Assembly: GCA_026125795.1 (NCBI GenBank)
Contig: JAHCKM010000001.1
Span: 2,046,001 to 2,110,000, forward strand
Reading direction: 5' to 3'
Source: Burkholderiaceae bacterium
GTDB taxonomy: Bacteria; Pseudomonadota; Gammaproteobacteria; Burkholderiales; Burkholderiaceae_C
Length of the DNA: 64,000 bases
The position numbers and the translations under genes are program-made. The first letter of the stretch is position 1. Each line of letters begins with the position of its first letter. Shown in pieces: positions 8,850 to 17,687 of this stretch. The notes under the pieces are model-generated. The model made no database searches. It was not told the DNA's origin and worked only from the letters and a program-made list of their open reading frames with translations.

Positions 8850-10202
8850 TCAGCGCACGCCTTCGCCGGCCATCGCGTCCGGCGTGAACACGCTTTCAGG
8901 GAAGCGCGGCTTGATCGCGTACTGCGAGGCCTTGGCGTTGTAGAGGTTGCCGATGAACGCCTGGCCCGACACCAGGTCGTTGAAGCCGAACGATCCGATC
9001 GGGTTGCCCGGCAGGTCCGGCGCGACGAAGGTCTGCGCCCACAGCGTCTTCCACAACTGGCCGTTGGCGTCCCAGCGATCGCCGAGCACGCAGATCCAGG
9101 TGTCCTCGTCGCAGTAGTAGCGGCTCTTGGGCGCCTGGTGGCGCTGCCCTTGGCGCAGCGTGGCCTCCACCACCCACACGCGGTGCAGCTCCCAGCGCAT
9201 GTGCTCGGGGTTGAAGTGGTTCTTCGTGATGACGTCGGCGTCGCTCTTGGGCTGCAGGAACCGGTTCGCGTTGTACGGAATGAACATCTCCTGCTTGCCG
9301 ATCAACTTCCAGTCGAAACGGTTGAGCCGTCCCGTCCAGACCTCGATCTCGTCGAAGCTCATCACGCCGGCGGCCGCCGGCGTGGGCGTGTCGCAGCATG
9401 GGTTGGGCAGCTTGCGCACGCGCCGCTGGCCGGTGAGGTACACCCAGCCCTGGCTCTTGCTGCCATCGAGGTTCTCGCGCCCGACGATCGCCTCGCCGGC
9501 GCGGATCGGCGGCCCGGCATTGATCAGCCGAATCAGCCAGAAGTCATTGCTCTTGGCGAAGGTCTCGACGCTACCGTCCTGAAAGTAGTACGGCATCTGC
9601 TGGTCGGCGCGGCCGTCGGTGGTGAGCACGGCCTTGCCGTCGGCGGTGAGCTGGTACTGGTTGATGTTGAATTCCCATGACGTCCCGCGCCAGCGCAGCA
9701 GGTGGTTCCACATCACCTCGGCGCCGGTCTTGGCAATGGGGAACGGGATGCCGCCATAGGCTCCCTCGACCACGTCGCCGTTGAGCCTGGCGCGCGTCGC
9801 GTTCTTGAACGTGTTGTCGTAGACCCATTGCGGCGCGGCCGCGGTGCGGTGGGTCTTGTAGACATCGATGCGGTAGCTGTCGGGGTACTTCTTCAGCATC
9901 GCCTTCTGCCCATCGCTCAACTTGGCGGCGTACTGCTCGACGTTCTTCGCGTTGATCGAGTACAGCGGCTTCTCGTCCTTGAACGGATCGCCGCGCCGGC
10001 CGCCGGGCTTGTCGCCGGCGATCGGCGTGATGTGACCTCCGCTCCACGCGGGGATCGTGCCGTCGTTGTTGCCGGCCTTCTCGGCGCCGAACGGCGTCAG
10101 GTCGGACTTGAGCTTGGCGGCTTCGTCGGCGGACACGGCCGCGACGGCCGGCCCGAAGGCCAGCGCGATGCACGCGGCCAAAGTGATGCGGGTGAGCGTC
10201 AT
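8850..10202 (-). CDS. DUF1329 periplasmic/outer-membrane lipid-type protein
   Basis: The 450-residue protein begins with a Sec signal peptide (MTLTRITLAACIALAFG, cleavage after AVAA) and continues with the DUF1329 signature SADEAAKLKSDLTPFGAEKAGN. The later MPYYFQDGSVETFAKSNDF and aromatic-rich stretches fit the LolA/LolB-like fold expected for this family. AGGAGG precedes the ATG at 10202. It is adjacent to a DUF1302 gene, its almost constant neighbour in proteobacteria. I infer a role in moving a hydrophobic molecule between the outer membrane and the periplasm. Confidence 0.88.
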   Translation of the reverse strand: MTLTRITLAACIALAFGPAVAAVSADEAAKLKSDLTPFGAEKAGNNDGTIPAWSGGHITPIAGDKPGGRRGDPFKDEKPLYSINAKNVEQYAAKLSDGQKAMLKKYPDSYRIDVYKTHRTAAAPQWVYDNTFKNATRARLNGDVVEGAYGGIPFPIAKTGAEVMWNHLLRWRGTSWEFNINQYQLTADGKAVLTTDGRADQQMPYYFQDGSVETFAKSNDFWLIRLINAGPPIRAGEAIVGRENLDGSKSQGWVYLTGQRRVRKLPNPCCDTPTPAAAGVMSFDEIEVWTGRLNRFDWKLIGKQEMFIPYNANRFLQPKSDADVITKNHFNPEHMRWELHRVWVVEATLRQGQRHQAPKSRYYCDEDTWICVLGDRWDANGQLWKTLWAQTFVAPDLPGNPIGSFGFNDLVSGQAFIGNLYNAKASQYAIKPRFPESVFTPDAMAGEGVR

Positions 10203-10218
10203 CGGAGACCTCCTGTGA

Positions 10219-11943
10219 TCAGAACGTGCGGCGCAGCGACAGCGCCAGGTGGTTGCGGTCGGCCAGCGGATTGCCTTCACCGAACACTGGTGTTCCGCCG
10301 GTGAGGATGGGCGAGAAGTCGACGAACGGAACCGCCTTGCCGATGTAGTGCGTGTAGGTCAGCGCGAACTGCCACACGCCGAGGTAGTTGCCCTCGAGGC
10401 CGACGTTGGCGCTGCCGGTCTTGGCGGCACCCCAGCCGGCGCCGGTGACAGAGGAGTTGCCGTCCAGCACGTAGCGCAAGCCCAGCGGCACGCTCAGGTC
10501 CAGCCCGGGCAGCGCCTGCCGGTAGCTCGGCGTGAAGATCAGCTGCAGCGCCGTGGCATCGCGCGTGGCCGCCTTGTCGAGCTCGTTGTTGGGATCGTTC
10601 TTCGACAGCACGCGGTTCCACGCGATCTCCGCCAGGAGCACGGACTCGCGCGCGATGAAGCTCGGCCCGAAGGTGGCCAGCGTCGACAGGTTGATGTGCG
10701 CGGTGCGCCCGAGCGCCGGCTGCGGCTGCGGCGCGCCGAAGCCGCCGGGGAAGAGCATGTTGGTGCTGCGCAGCGGCATGTCGTCGCGCACCGACGCTTC
10801 TGCGGCGACGTTGAAGTCGCCGAACGAGTGCGAGGCGCTGACGCCGAAGGTCTTGACGTCCTCGGGGAACTTGTAGAACCACGTGCCCGGCAACGTGCCG
10901 AACGGGCTCGGCGGGGCGGCAGGGTTGAGGTTGCCGTAGAGCTGGCCCGACTTGTCGTGGAAGCGCGCGTAGTACACGCCCAGGTCGGTCTCGCCGAGGC
11001 GCCACTTGAGCTGCAGGCCGAACTGGCCGCTGTCCTTGGGCTCCTGGTCGCCGCCCGGCGTCAGCACGTAGTTGCCGGCGATCGGCGCCGGTGGCGGGAT
11101 GCTGACGAACTCCGGCTGCTGCGAGCCCCACGGGATGTTGGCGGTGGAGAAGTAGCTGCCCGATGGCGGCAGGCGGTCGGACTCCCAGCGGAACTGCACG
11201 TAGCCGCCCACCGAGACGGCCGGCGTCACCTGCAACTGCGCCGACAGTTGCGGCACCGGGCGGATGATCTCCTTGAACTGCGCGTTGGGCGATGCCAGCA
11301 GCTTGTCGATGTCGACCGGGCCCTGTGCGCGCGCGATGCCGTTGTCGCCGAAGAACAGGCTCTCGCCGTACTGCAGCGCGTGGCGGCCGGCGCGCGTGGT
11401 CAGCTTCATGCCGTTGCCGAAACGCCAGCCGCCGAACACGAAGGCGTCGAGCACCTCGGCCTTCTCGCCGGCGATCTTCTTGGTGCGCTCGGGGAACTCG
11501 TCGAACGGCGTCTGGCCGATCGTCGGGTCGTTGTCGGCCTTGGTCTTGCGGTGCAGCTTGTCGTCGTACCAGGCGGCGCCGCTCACGCGCAGGCCGAAGT
11601 CGCGGCGCCACACCGCGTCGAACTCCGACAGCAGGTCGGCGCGCGCCGACACCACGCCCTTCTTCTGGAAGTTCTGGTCGCCGGCGTTGAAGTTGAGCGC
11701 CTGCGGGAACGAGAAGGTCGCCGGCGCCGGCGGCGGCGCACCGGTGGGCACCTGGCGGAACGAGTCCTTCAGCTTCGGATCCGCGGCCTCGGTGCGGTAC
11801 TTGGTGCTCAGGCGCACGCTGTTGTCCCAGCGCACCGACCAGTCGGGATTGCCGGTGTCGATCTCGAACGCCTGGGCCGCTCCGGCCAGCAGCGCCGCGG
11901 CGGCGGCGATGGCCGTCAGCGGCGGCAGCATGTTTCTTCGCAT
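10219..11943 (-). CDS. DUF1302 outer-membrane beta-barrel protein
   Basis: This 574-residue protein has a signal peptide ending in LAGAAQA followed by FEIDTGNPDWSVRWDNSVRL, the opening typical of DUF1302. The body alternates aromatic and charged strands and ends in Phe (SLRRTF), as expected for a beta-barrel inserted by the BAM complex. GAGGAG precedes the ATG. It lies 37 bp after the first flavin monooxygenase gene and 16 bp before the DUF1329 gene. A channel or receptor for a hydrophobic substrate is the likely role. Confidence 0.88.
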   Translation of the reverse strand: MRRNMLPPLTAIAAAAALLAGAAQAFEIDTGNPDWSVRWDNSVRLSTKYRTEAADPKLKDSFRQVPTGAPPPAPATFSFPQALNFNAGDQNFQKKGVVSARADLLSEFDAVWRRDFGLRVSGAAWYDDKLHRKTKADNDPTIGQTPFDEFPERTKKIAGEKAEVLDAFVFGGWRFGNGMKLTTRAGRHALQYGESLFFGDNGIARAQGPVDIDKLLASPNAQFKEIIRPVPQLSAQLQVTPAVSVGGYVQFRWESDRLPPSGSYFSTANIPWGSQQPEFVSIPPPAPIAGNYVLTPGGDQEPKDSGQFGLQLKWRLGETDLGVYYARFHDKSGQLYGNLNPAAPPSPFGTLPGTWFYKFPEDVKTFGVSASHSFGDFNVAAEASVRDDMPLRSTNMLFPGGFGAPQPQPALGRTAHINLSTLATFGPSFIARESVLLAEIAWNRVLSKNDPNNELDKAATRDATALQLIFTPSYRQALPGLDLSVPLGLRYVLDGNSSVTGAGWGAAKTGSANVGLEGNYLGVWQFALTYTHYIGKAVPFVDFSPILTGGTPVFGEGNPLADRNHLALSLRRTF

Positions 11944-11980
11944 CGGTCTTCTCCTCGTTGTGTCTTCGAATGGATGGAAC

Positions 11981-13102
11981 TCAGGCCGGCTGCGCGACCG
12001 TGCGCATCAGGCGCTGCATCAGCAGGCTCAGGTCGGCTCCACCGTCGGGCTGCAGGTCCCAGCGGGCGGCGGTGGTGGTGATCTCGTGCACCTGGCGCAC
12101 GCGTGCGCTGCGACGGCGCTCGAAGGCGTGGAACAACTCGTCGCGATCGCTGGTGGTGCCGAGCAGATCGGCGAGCACGCGCGCATCCTCGACCGCCTGC
12201 GCAGCGGCCTGTCCGAAGTGCGGCGGCAGCGTATGCGCACAGTCGCCCACCGCCAGCACAGGGCCGCGATGCCAGGGGCCATCGAGCACGCCGGACAACA
12301 CCGGCCGCGATGCGACCGGCGCGTCATCGGCGATGCGCGCGGCCAGCTCGCGCAGCGGCGGCGCAAACGACTGCAGTGCGCTGCGCATCTGCGCCGCCGG
12401 CGTTGCGGCATCGGCCTGCGGCACCGGCGCGCTGACGGCGATGCCGGCCATGTCGTGCTGCACAGGCAGCACCATCGCGCGACGGCCGGGGCCTCCCATC
12501 GCGATCAGCGGCCGGTCCAACCCCGGCGGGCGTTTGGCCAGCGTGTAGCGCCAGATCTGGCCGAGCGGTTGCGCCGGTGGATCGTTCGGGAACAGCGCGA
12601 TGCGCAGCTCACTGCCGGCGCCGGTGGCCAGCAGCACCAGATCGGCCTCGTGGCATGCGCCATCGGCCAGCCGCACGCGGGCATGGCCCGCGTGTTGCTC
12701 GATCGCCTGCACACGCGCGCCGCGATGCAGCGCAGCGCCGTGGTTGCGCGCGGCGCTTTCGAGCAGCGCGTGCAGGTCGCCATGCTGGATGCCGATGGCG
12801 GCCGGCCAGCGCGGCCCTGCAAGGCGCTCGGTCGGCAGCTCGAACAGGTGCCGGCCCTGACGGTCGAGCACGTCGATGCCGTGGTACGCGAAGCCGGCGC
12901 GCACGCAGTCGTCGGCGACGCCCAAGTGCGCCAGATCGCGCAGCATGCCGGGCACCACATCGATCGAGGCCGGCAGCGCGCGCGCCGCCGGCGCCTCGTC
13001 GAGCAGTTGCACGCGCAGGCCCCGGCTGGCTGCCGCCAGCACGCAGGCGAGGCCCGCGATGCCGGCACCGACCACGCACGCGCGCAGCAGGTGCTGCGTC
13101 AT
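11981..13102 (-). CDS. FAD-dependent monooxygenase (UbiH/PHBH-like)
   Basis: The 373-residue protein shows an FAD Rossmann motif (ACVVGAGIAGLACVLAAA, residues 8-25) and the C-terminal GDCAHTLPPHFGQAAAQAVE motif of class A hydroxylases. The DG motif is weak (LVLLATGAGSELR in place of a clear GADG), so its chemistry may differ from classic phenol hydroxylases. The start MTQHLL at 13102 is chosen because AAAGG lies upstream. It is the first gene of the minus-strand cluster and is divergent from the LysR gene 271 bp away. Confidence 0.88.
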   Translation of the reverse strand: MTQHLLRACVVGAGIAGLACVLAAASRGLRVQLLDEAPAARALPASIDVVPGMLRDLAHLGVADDCVRAGFAYHGIDVLDRQGRHLFELPTERLAGPRWPAAIGIQHGDLHALLESAARNHGAALHRGARVQAIEQHAGHARVRLADGACHEADLVLLATGAGSELRIALFPNDPPAQPLGQIWRYTLAKRPPGLDRPLIAMGGPGRRAMVLPVQHDMAGIAVSAPVPQADAATPAAQMRSALQSFAPPLRELAARIADDAPVASRPVLSGVLDGPWHRGPVLAVGDCAHTLPPHFGQAAAQAVEDARVLADLLGTTSDRDELFHAFERRRSARVRQVHEITTTAARWDLQPDGGADLSLLMQRLMRTVAQPA

Positions 13103-13188
13103 CGCAGCGCCTTTCGCCAAAGTGCAGGCGCGAGTTCGCCCCCCGCATGGCCGCCAGCCATTCGTTGTCTCCGTTGTGGTCGTTTGAC

Positions 13189-13255
13189 TGCCCCCAGGGC
13201 CGGGCTGCGCCCGGCCCGCCCCCCGCGGGGGTCAAGGCCGCTTGGGGCGGCCCGG
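13189..13255. repeat. GC-rich intergenic repeat with a perfect hairpin
   Basis: The divergent intergenic space holds a C/G-run element of the same general kind as the other dispersed repeats. It includes a perfect 9-bp stem with a 3-base loop at 13197-13217 (GGGCCGGGC, TGC, GCCCGGCCC). No U tract follows, so it is not a canonical intrinsic terminator. Confidence 0.5.
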
Positions 13256-13355
13256 CACGTCCTTGGGGATCGGGTTGACGAGAGATTACGGAGGCTGAGG
13301 CGCCGCGCAAAATGGTTTGTGTCCATGCGACGCATCGACGCGGCGAATACTTTTC

Positions 13356-13365
13356 GGGTTAACCC
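13356..13365. promoter_or_regulatory. Palindrome GGGTTAACCC upstream of the LysR gene
   Basis: A perfect 10-bp palindrome ends 8 bp before the GTG start of the LysR gene. LysR proteins bind partly palindromic sites in such divergent spaces, so it could be part of an autoregulatory site. The distance to the catabolic operon start (about 255 bp) argues that any activating site lies elsewhere. Confidence 0.3.
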
Positions 13366-13373
13366 TCTGCTAC

Positions 13374-14300
13374 GTGCGTTTCAACAAGCTCGACCTCAAC
13401 CTGCTCGTCGCCCTCGATGCGCTGCTCACCGAGCGCAGCATCACGCGCGCCGCGGAGCGGCTGCACCTGTCGCAGTCGGCGATGAGCAACTCGCTCGGCC
13501 GGTTGCGCGATTACTTCGAGGACGAGCTGCTGGTGCAGGTGGGCCGGCAGATGGAGCCGACGCCGCGCGCGGCGGTGTTGCGCGAGGCGGTGCGCGACGT
13601 GCTGATGCGCATCGAGACCTCGGTGGCGGCGCAGCCCGAGTTTGATGCCACCGCATCGGATCGCGAGTTCCGGCTGTTCATCTCTGACTATTCGATGGCC
13701 GTTCTGATGCCGCACGCGCTGGAGCTGGCCGCCCGGCAGCGCAGCACGGTGCGCTTCAACCTGCTGCCGCAGGTTTCGCACCCGGCGCGCGGCCTCGAAC
13801 GCGGCGAGGCCGACCTGCTGATCATTCCGAAGGCCTACACCTCGCCCGATCACCCGGCGGAGATCGTGTTCGAAGACGGCTTCGTCTGCGTCGTGTGGGA
13901 GGGCAGCAGCCACGCGCGCGAGCCGATGACCTTCGAGCGTTATGCCGGCGCCGGCCACGCGGTGATGGTGCCGGTGAACACATCGCAACCGGCTTTCGAG
14001 AGCTGGTTCGTACAGCGCTACGGCATGTCGCGGCACATCGAGTTGACAACCTACAGTTTCGCGGCGCTGCCGCTGCTGGTGGTGGGCACCGAACTGGTCG
14101 CCACCGTGCATGCGAGGCTCGCGCGGCGCCTCGCGGCGGCGCTGCCTGTCAAGCTGCTGCCGATGCCGCTGCCGATGCCTCCCTTCGAGCAGGCACTGCA
14201 ATGGCACAAGTACCGCTCGCTCGATCCCGGGCTGCTGTGGCTGCGCGGCCTGTTGCAGCAAGCCGCGCAGGCCATGCCGGTCGAGGCGGCAGCGGCGTAG
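13374..14300 (+). CDS. LysR-family transcriptional regulator (NodD-like subgroup)
   Basis: The 308-residue protein begins with the helix-turn-helix VRFNKLDLNLLVALDALLTE and continues TRAAERLHLSQSAMSNSL, the form seen in NodD, LinR and other aromatic-inducible LysR regulators. A substrate-binding effector domain fills residues 90-300. I place the start at the GTG at 13374, because family members begin with MRFNKLDLNLL and the upstream extension does not look coding. Its divergent position next to the flavin monooxygenase/Rieske/VOC cluster makes it the probable activator of that operon, responding to a pathway substrate or intermediate. Confidence 0.88.
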   Translation: MRFNKLDLNLLVALDALLTERSITRAAERLHLSQSAMSNSLGRLRDYFEDELLVQVGRQMEPTPRAAVLREAVRDVLMRIETSVAAQPEFDATASDREFRLFISDYSMAVLMPHALELAARQRSTVRFNLLPQVSHPARGLERGEADLLIIPKAYTSPDHPAEIVFEDGFVCVVWEGSSHAREPMTFERYAGAGHAVMVPVNTSQPAFESWFVQRYGMSRHIELTTYSFAALPLLVVGTELVATVHARLARRLAAALPVKLLPMPLPMPPFEQALQWHKYRSLDPGLLWLRGLLQQAAQAMPVEAAAA

Positions 14301-14328
14301 TGCGCCGGGGCCGCCGGGCCGCTGCCGC

Positions 14329-15915
14329 TCAAGCGGCCATTGCCATGTGGGCCTGCGGCACCGGCGTGCGCACGAGGTGCTCGAACGCGCTCAGCGCCGC
14401 CTTGGCGCCTTCTCCTGCGGCCACGACGATCTGCTTGTACGGCACTGTCGTGGCGTCGCCGGCGGCAAACACGCCCGCGACGCGGGTCTGGCACTTCTCG
14501 TCGACAGGCACCTCACCGAAGCGATTGAGCTCGACCGTGCCCTTCAGGAAATCGGTGTTGGGCACCAGGCCGATCTGAACGAACACGCCCTCGAGGTCGA
14601 GCTGCTGCTCGCCGCCGGCCACGCGGTCGACGTAGCGCAGCCCGCGCACCCGGTTGCCGTCACCGGTGATCTCCGTGGTCTGGGCACCGAGGCGCACGCT
14701 GACGTTGGGCAAGCTGTGCAGCTTGTCGACCAAGACGGCGTCGGCCTTCAACCGGGTGTCGTACTCCAGCAGCGTCACGTGGGCCACGACGCCCGCCAGA
14801 TCGATGGCGGCTTCCACACCGGAGTTGCCGCCTCCTATGACCGCCACGCGCTTGCCCTTGAAGAGCGGACCGTCGCAGTGCGGGCAATACGCCACGCCCT
14901 TGTTCCGGTACTCATGCTCGCCCGGCACGTTGACGTTGCGCCAACGCGCTCCGGTGGCCAGCACCACTGCACGGGCCTTGAGCACGCCGCCGCTTTCGGT
15001 GTGCACTTCGGCAAGGCCGCCGGGCTCGGTCGCCGGGTCCAGCCTGGCCACGCGCTGCAAGGTCATGACCTCCACGCCGTACTGCCGCACATGGCTTTCC
15101 AGGTCGAGGGCGAACTTGGGCCCCTGGGTCTCGAGCACGGAGATGTAGTTCTCGATGCTCAAGGTGTCGTTGGTCTGGCCCCCCAGCCGCTCGGCCACGA
15201 GCCCGGTGCGGATGCCCTTGCGAGCGGCATACACCGCCGCGGCACAGCCGGCCGGACCGCCGCCCACCACCAGCACGTCGAACGGCGCCTCGGCGTTGAG
15301 CTTGGCGGCGCCGCGCTGCGCGCTTTTGACGTCGAGCTTGGCCAGAATTTCGGCGACGCTCATCCGACCCGATGCGAACGGCTCGCCATTGAGAAAGAGC
15401 GCGGGTACGGCCATCACATCGCGCCGCTGCGCTTCGTCCTGGAACAGCGCACCGTCGATGCTGGTGCTGCGCACGTTCGGGTTGAGCGCGGCAATCATGT
15501 TGAGCGCCTGCACCACGTCCGGACAGTTGTGGCACGACAGGGACATGAAGACCTCGAAGTGCAGGTCGCCTTCGAGCGCGCGGATCTGTTCGATCGTCTC
15601 GGCGCCCACTTTGGGCGGATGACCGCCGACGTGCAGCAGCGCCAGCACGAGCGACGTGAACTCGTGGCCCATCGGCAGCCCGGCAAATCGCACCCGAGGC
15701 GCTTGTCCCGCGGCCGCGATGCCGAACGACGGCTTGAGCGCCTGCGTGGTGTCTTCGCGCACGCTCACCCGGTCCGAGCACGACACGATGTCGCTCATGA
15801 GGGCGCGCATCTCCTGGCCTGCGGGGCTGTCGTCATAGCTGGCCACCAGCTCGATCGGGCGTTGCAGCCGTTGCAGGTAGCCGGTCAACTGGGCTTTGAT
15901 GTCGTCGCTGAGCAT
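14329..15915 (-). CDS. ahpF: Alkyl hydroperoxide reductase subunit F
   Basis: The 528-residue flavoprotein has an N-terminal tandem thioredoxin-fold domain with the CHNC redox pair near residue 130. A FAD-binding motif ([19 protein letters not shown]) lies near residue 215, and a thioredoxin-reductase-like core carries CPHCDGP near residue 350 and [17 protein letters not shown] for NADH. It transfers electrons from NADH to AhpC. The start [10 protein letters not shown] at 15915 matches the family N-terminus. It follows ahpC on the same strand after 102 bp and converges on the LysR gene. Confidence 0.97.
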   Translation of the reverse strand: MLSDDIKAQLTGYLQRLQRPIELVASYDDSPAGQEMRALMSDIVSCSDRVSVREDTTQALKPSFGIAAAGQAPRVRFAGLPMGHEFTSLVLALLHVGGHPPKVGAETIEQIRALEGDLHFEVFMSLSCHNCPDVVQALNMIAALNPNVRSTSIDGALFQDEAQRRDVMAVPALFLNGEPFASGRMSVAEILAKLDVKSAQRGAAKLNAEAPFDVLVVGGGPAGCAAAVYAARKGIRTGLVAERLGGQTNDTLSIENYISVLETQGPKFALDLESHVRQYGVEVMTLQRVARLDPATEPGGLAEVHTESGGVLKARAVVLATGARWRNVNVPGEHEYRNKGVAYCPHCDGPLFKGKRVAVIGGGNSGVEAAIDLAGVVAHVTLLEYDTRLKADAVLVDKLHSLPNVSVRLGAQTTEITGDGNRVRGLRYVDRVAGGEQQLDLEGVFVQIGLVPNTDFLKGTVELNRFGEVPVDEKCQTRVAGVFAAGDATTVPYKQIVVAAGEGAKAALSAFEHLVRTPVPQAHMAMAA

Positions 15916-16017
15916 GGTCGAACTCGTTCTGGGCGTGTAGGGATCGGGTCCCGCGGGCACGGCAGCGCATGACCGCCGGCCCGCGAGTAGCTCTCGAGAG
16001 CGCCTGTCGGTGGCGGG

Positions 16018-16581
16018 TCAGATCTTGCCCACCAGCTCCAGCGAGGGCGCGATGGTCTTGTTGCCCTCCTGCCACTTGGCCGGGCAGACCTGGCCCGGGT
16101 TCTTGGCCACGTACTGCGCCGCCTTGAGCTTGCGCAGCGTTTCCTTCACATCGCGCGCGATGGCGTTGTCATGCACCTCGGCTGTCTTGATGAAACCCTC
16201 GGGGTTGATGATGAAGGTGCCGCGCAGCGCCAAGCCTTCGGCGTCGATGTGCATGCCGAACGCTCGCGTCAGCGCGTGCGTGGGGTCGCCCACGAGCGGA
16301 AACTTGGCCTTGCCCACGGCCGGGCTGGTCTCGTGCCACACCTTGTGCGCAAAGTGCGTGTCGGTGGTGATGACATAAACCTCGGCGCCGGCTTTCTTGA
16401 ACTCGGCGTGGTTCTCGGCGGCGTCTTCGACTTCTGTCGGGCAGTTGAAGGTGAACGCGGCGGGCATGAAGATGAAGACGGACCACTTGCCCTTCAGCGT
16501 GTCCTCGGTGACCTCGATGAACTTGCCGTTGTGAAAAGCCTGGGCTTTGAAGGGCTGGACTTGCGTGTTGATGACAGACAT
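16018..16581 (-). CDS. ahpC: Alkyl hydroperoxide reductase subunit C (peroxiredoxin)
   Basis: This 187-residue typical two-Cys peroxiredoxin has the peroxidatic Cys47 in FTFNCPTE and the resolving Cys near residue 166 in QVCPAKW. The FINPEGFI region and C-terminal tail match AhpC. It reduces organic peroxides and H2O2 with electrons from AhpF, encoded just downstream. An AT-rich promoter region with an OxyR-like half site lies upstream. Confidence 0.98.
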   Translation of the reverse strand: MSVINTQVQPFKAQAFHNGKFIEVTEDTLKGKWSVFIFMPAAFTFNCPTEVEDAAENHAEFKKAGAEVYVITTDTHFAHKVWHETSPAVGKAKFPLVGDPTHALTRAFGMHIDAEGLALRGTFIINPEGFIKTAEVHDNAIARDVKETLRKLKAAQYVAKNPGQVCPAKWQEGNKTIAPSLELVGKI

Positions 16582-16631
16582 GGGAAGAACTCTCCGTGGG
16601 TGGGGAACGTTGCGAATCGCTCGGATCGCGT

Positions 16632-16680
16632 GGCATAGAGTTTAACTACTGAGTGTCAGTTACGGATATTGGAAAGCTAT
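16632..16680 (-). promoter_or_regulatory. Putative ahpC promoter with OxyR-like site
   Basis: This is the only AT-rich patch upstream of ahpC. On the minus strand a CTGACA (16654-16659), a 16-bp spacer and TATGCC (16632-16637) could form a weak sigma-70 promoter. Just upstream, 16666-16680 reads ATAGCTTTCCAATAT, which resembles the OxyR element ATAG-N7-CTAT with one mismatch in the second half. A second OxyR element at the expected spacing is not convincing. Confidence 0.4.
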
Positions 16681-16814
16681 ATCGCTCCGATTGAAAGCGC
16701 GCCGGCGTGGCGCGGCGCGTTGCGCGCGCCGCGAAGAGGGCCGTGTCGAGTCAGGCGCGTGGCGCCGCATCGCCCGCCTGCAACCTCAAGCAAGGCGTGG
16801 ACGGTCGATGCGCC

Positions 16815-16964
16815 TCAGCGCGATCCGCCGCCTTTGCGAGGTCGCTTGCCGGGGTTCTTGCGATGGGTGTGGGGGCCGCGCACGCCATGCGCTCTTGGGC
16901 GCTTGCGTGCAGGTTGTGTTGCCGGACCTTTCGGCTGCGCTGCGGGGGTCTGTGAGCTGTCCAT
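16815..16964 (-). CDS. Possible 49-residue Lys/Arg/Pro-rich small protein (doubtful)
   Basis: The frame starts MDSSQTPAAQPK and ends KNPGKRPRKGGGSR, a very basic tail that could bind nucleic acid. There is no clear ribosome binding site, and third-position G/C is only moderate. It is as likely to be chance as a gene. It shares the strand of ahpC but lies upstream of the putative ahpC promoter. Confidence 0.25.
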   Translation of the reverse strand: MDSSQTPAAQPKGPATQPARKRPRAHGVRGPHTHRKNPGKRPRKGGGSR

Positions 16965-17053
16965 GATCCAGTGCGGCAAGCCACGTACCTCCGCCTGGGG
17001 TTCGGCGCCGCGATCGCCGTGGAACCTGACTCGGACCGTCGGGTCCCTTCGAA

Positions 17054-17590
17054 ATGAGCAGCACCGATCCCGCCCGATCCGCGCCTGAAGAGCCGCTGCA
17101 GAGGCTTTCCACCTGCCATGCCGGGATTCAGCATGGGTGCGCAATGCTGCTCGGTCTCGTCGAGCACCTGGCCCGCCGTGGATCGGACCGCGAGGCGCGT
17201 GCGGAGGCGGCCGAGCTGATCCTTTACTTCGACGCCGCGCCACGCCAGCACCACGCCGACGAGGAGGTCGATCTCTTTCCGGCGCTGATCGAGTCGATGG
17301 CCGGGTCCGATGCGGTGTGTTTGCGCGAGCTGATCGAGCACCTGACGGCGGAGCACCGCGAACTCGATGCACGCTGGCGGCGTGTGCGGGCGGCGCTTCA
17401 GCGCATCGTCGAGGGCGAGCGCGTGTCCATCGAGCCGGGCGAGGTCGAGGCCTTGGCCGGCCTGCATCAGCGGCACATCGAGCGCGAGGAACGTGAGCTG
17501 CTGCCGATGGCCGCTCGCCTGCTGGGCGACGACGACCTGGAGCGGCTCGGCCGCGCAATGCGTGAGCGGCGCGGCATCGCGAACGCTTGA
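17054..17590 (+). CDS. Hemerythrin-like (HHE) domain protein
   Basis: The 178-residue helical protein has a His/Glu pattern typical of hemerythrin-like di-iron proteins: CHAGIQHGC near residue 21, APRQHHADEEVDLFP near residue 62 and LTAEHRELD near residue 98. A fourth helix carries LHQRHIEREERELLP near residue 140. Such proteins bind O2, NO or iron or act in stress responses. It stands alone on the plus strand, next to the peroxide-defence genes, which is suggestive only. There is no signal peptide, so it should be cytoplasmic. Confidence 0.88.
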   Translation: MSSTDPARSAPEEPLQRLSTCHAGIQHGCAMLLGLVEHLARRGSDREARAEAAELILYFDAAPRQHHADEEVDLFPALIESMAGSDAVCLRELIEHLTAEHRELDARWRRVRAALQRIVEGERVSIEPGEVEALAGLHQRHIEREERELLPMAARLLGDDDLERLGRAMRERRGIANA

Positions 17591-17687
17591 CCGCAGCGAA
17601 GCCGCTTCCACCGCTCGCCGGCATCAACCGTCGCGTGCCCAGCCTTCAGGCACGGCGTTGTGAACGGCGCGAACGGCCTCGATCGAT

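Larger units (their letters stand above)
16582..17053. other. Intergenic region between ahpC and the hemerythrin-like gene
   Basis: Apart from the putative ahpC promoter near its left end and one doubtful basic small reading frame at 16815-16964, I see no gene, RNA or repeat here. G/C at third positions is lower in all frames than in neighbouring genes. Confidence 0.6.

Noticed and set aside
13197-13217. Intrinsic terminator at the 9-bp GC hairpin
   Set aside because: No run of T on either side, and it is between divergent genes where no terminator is needed.
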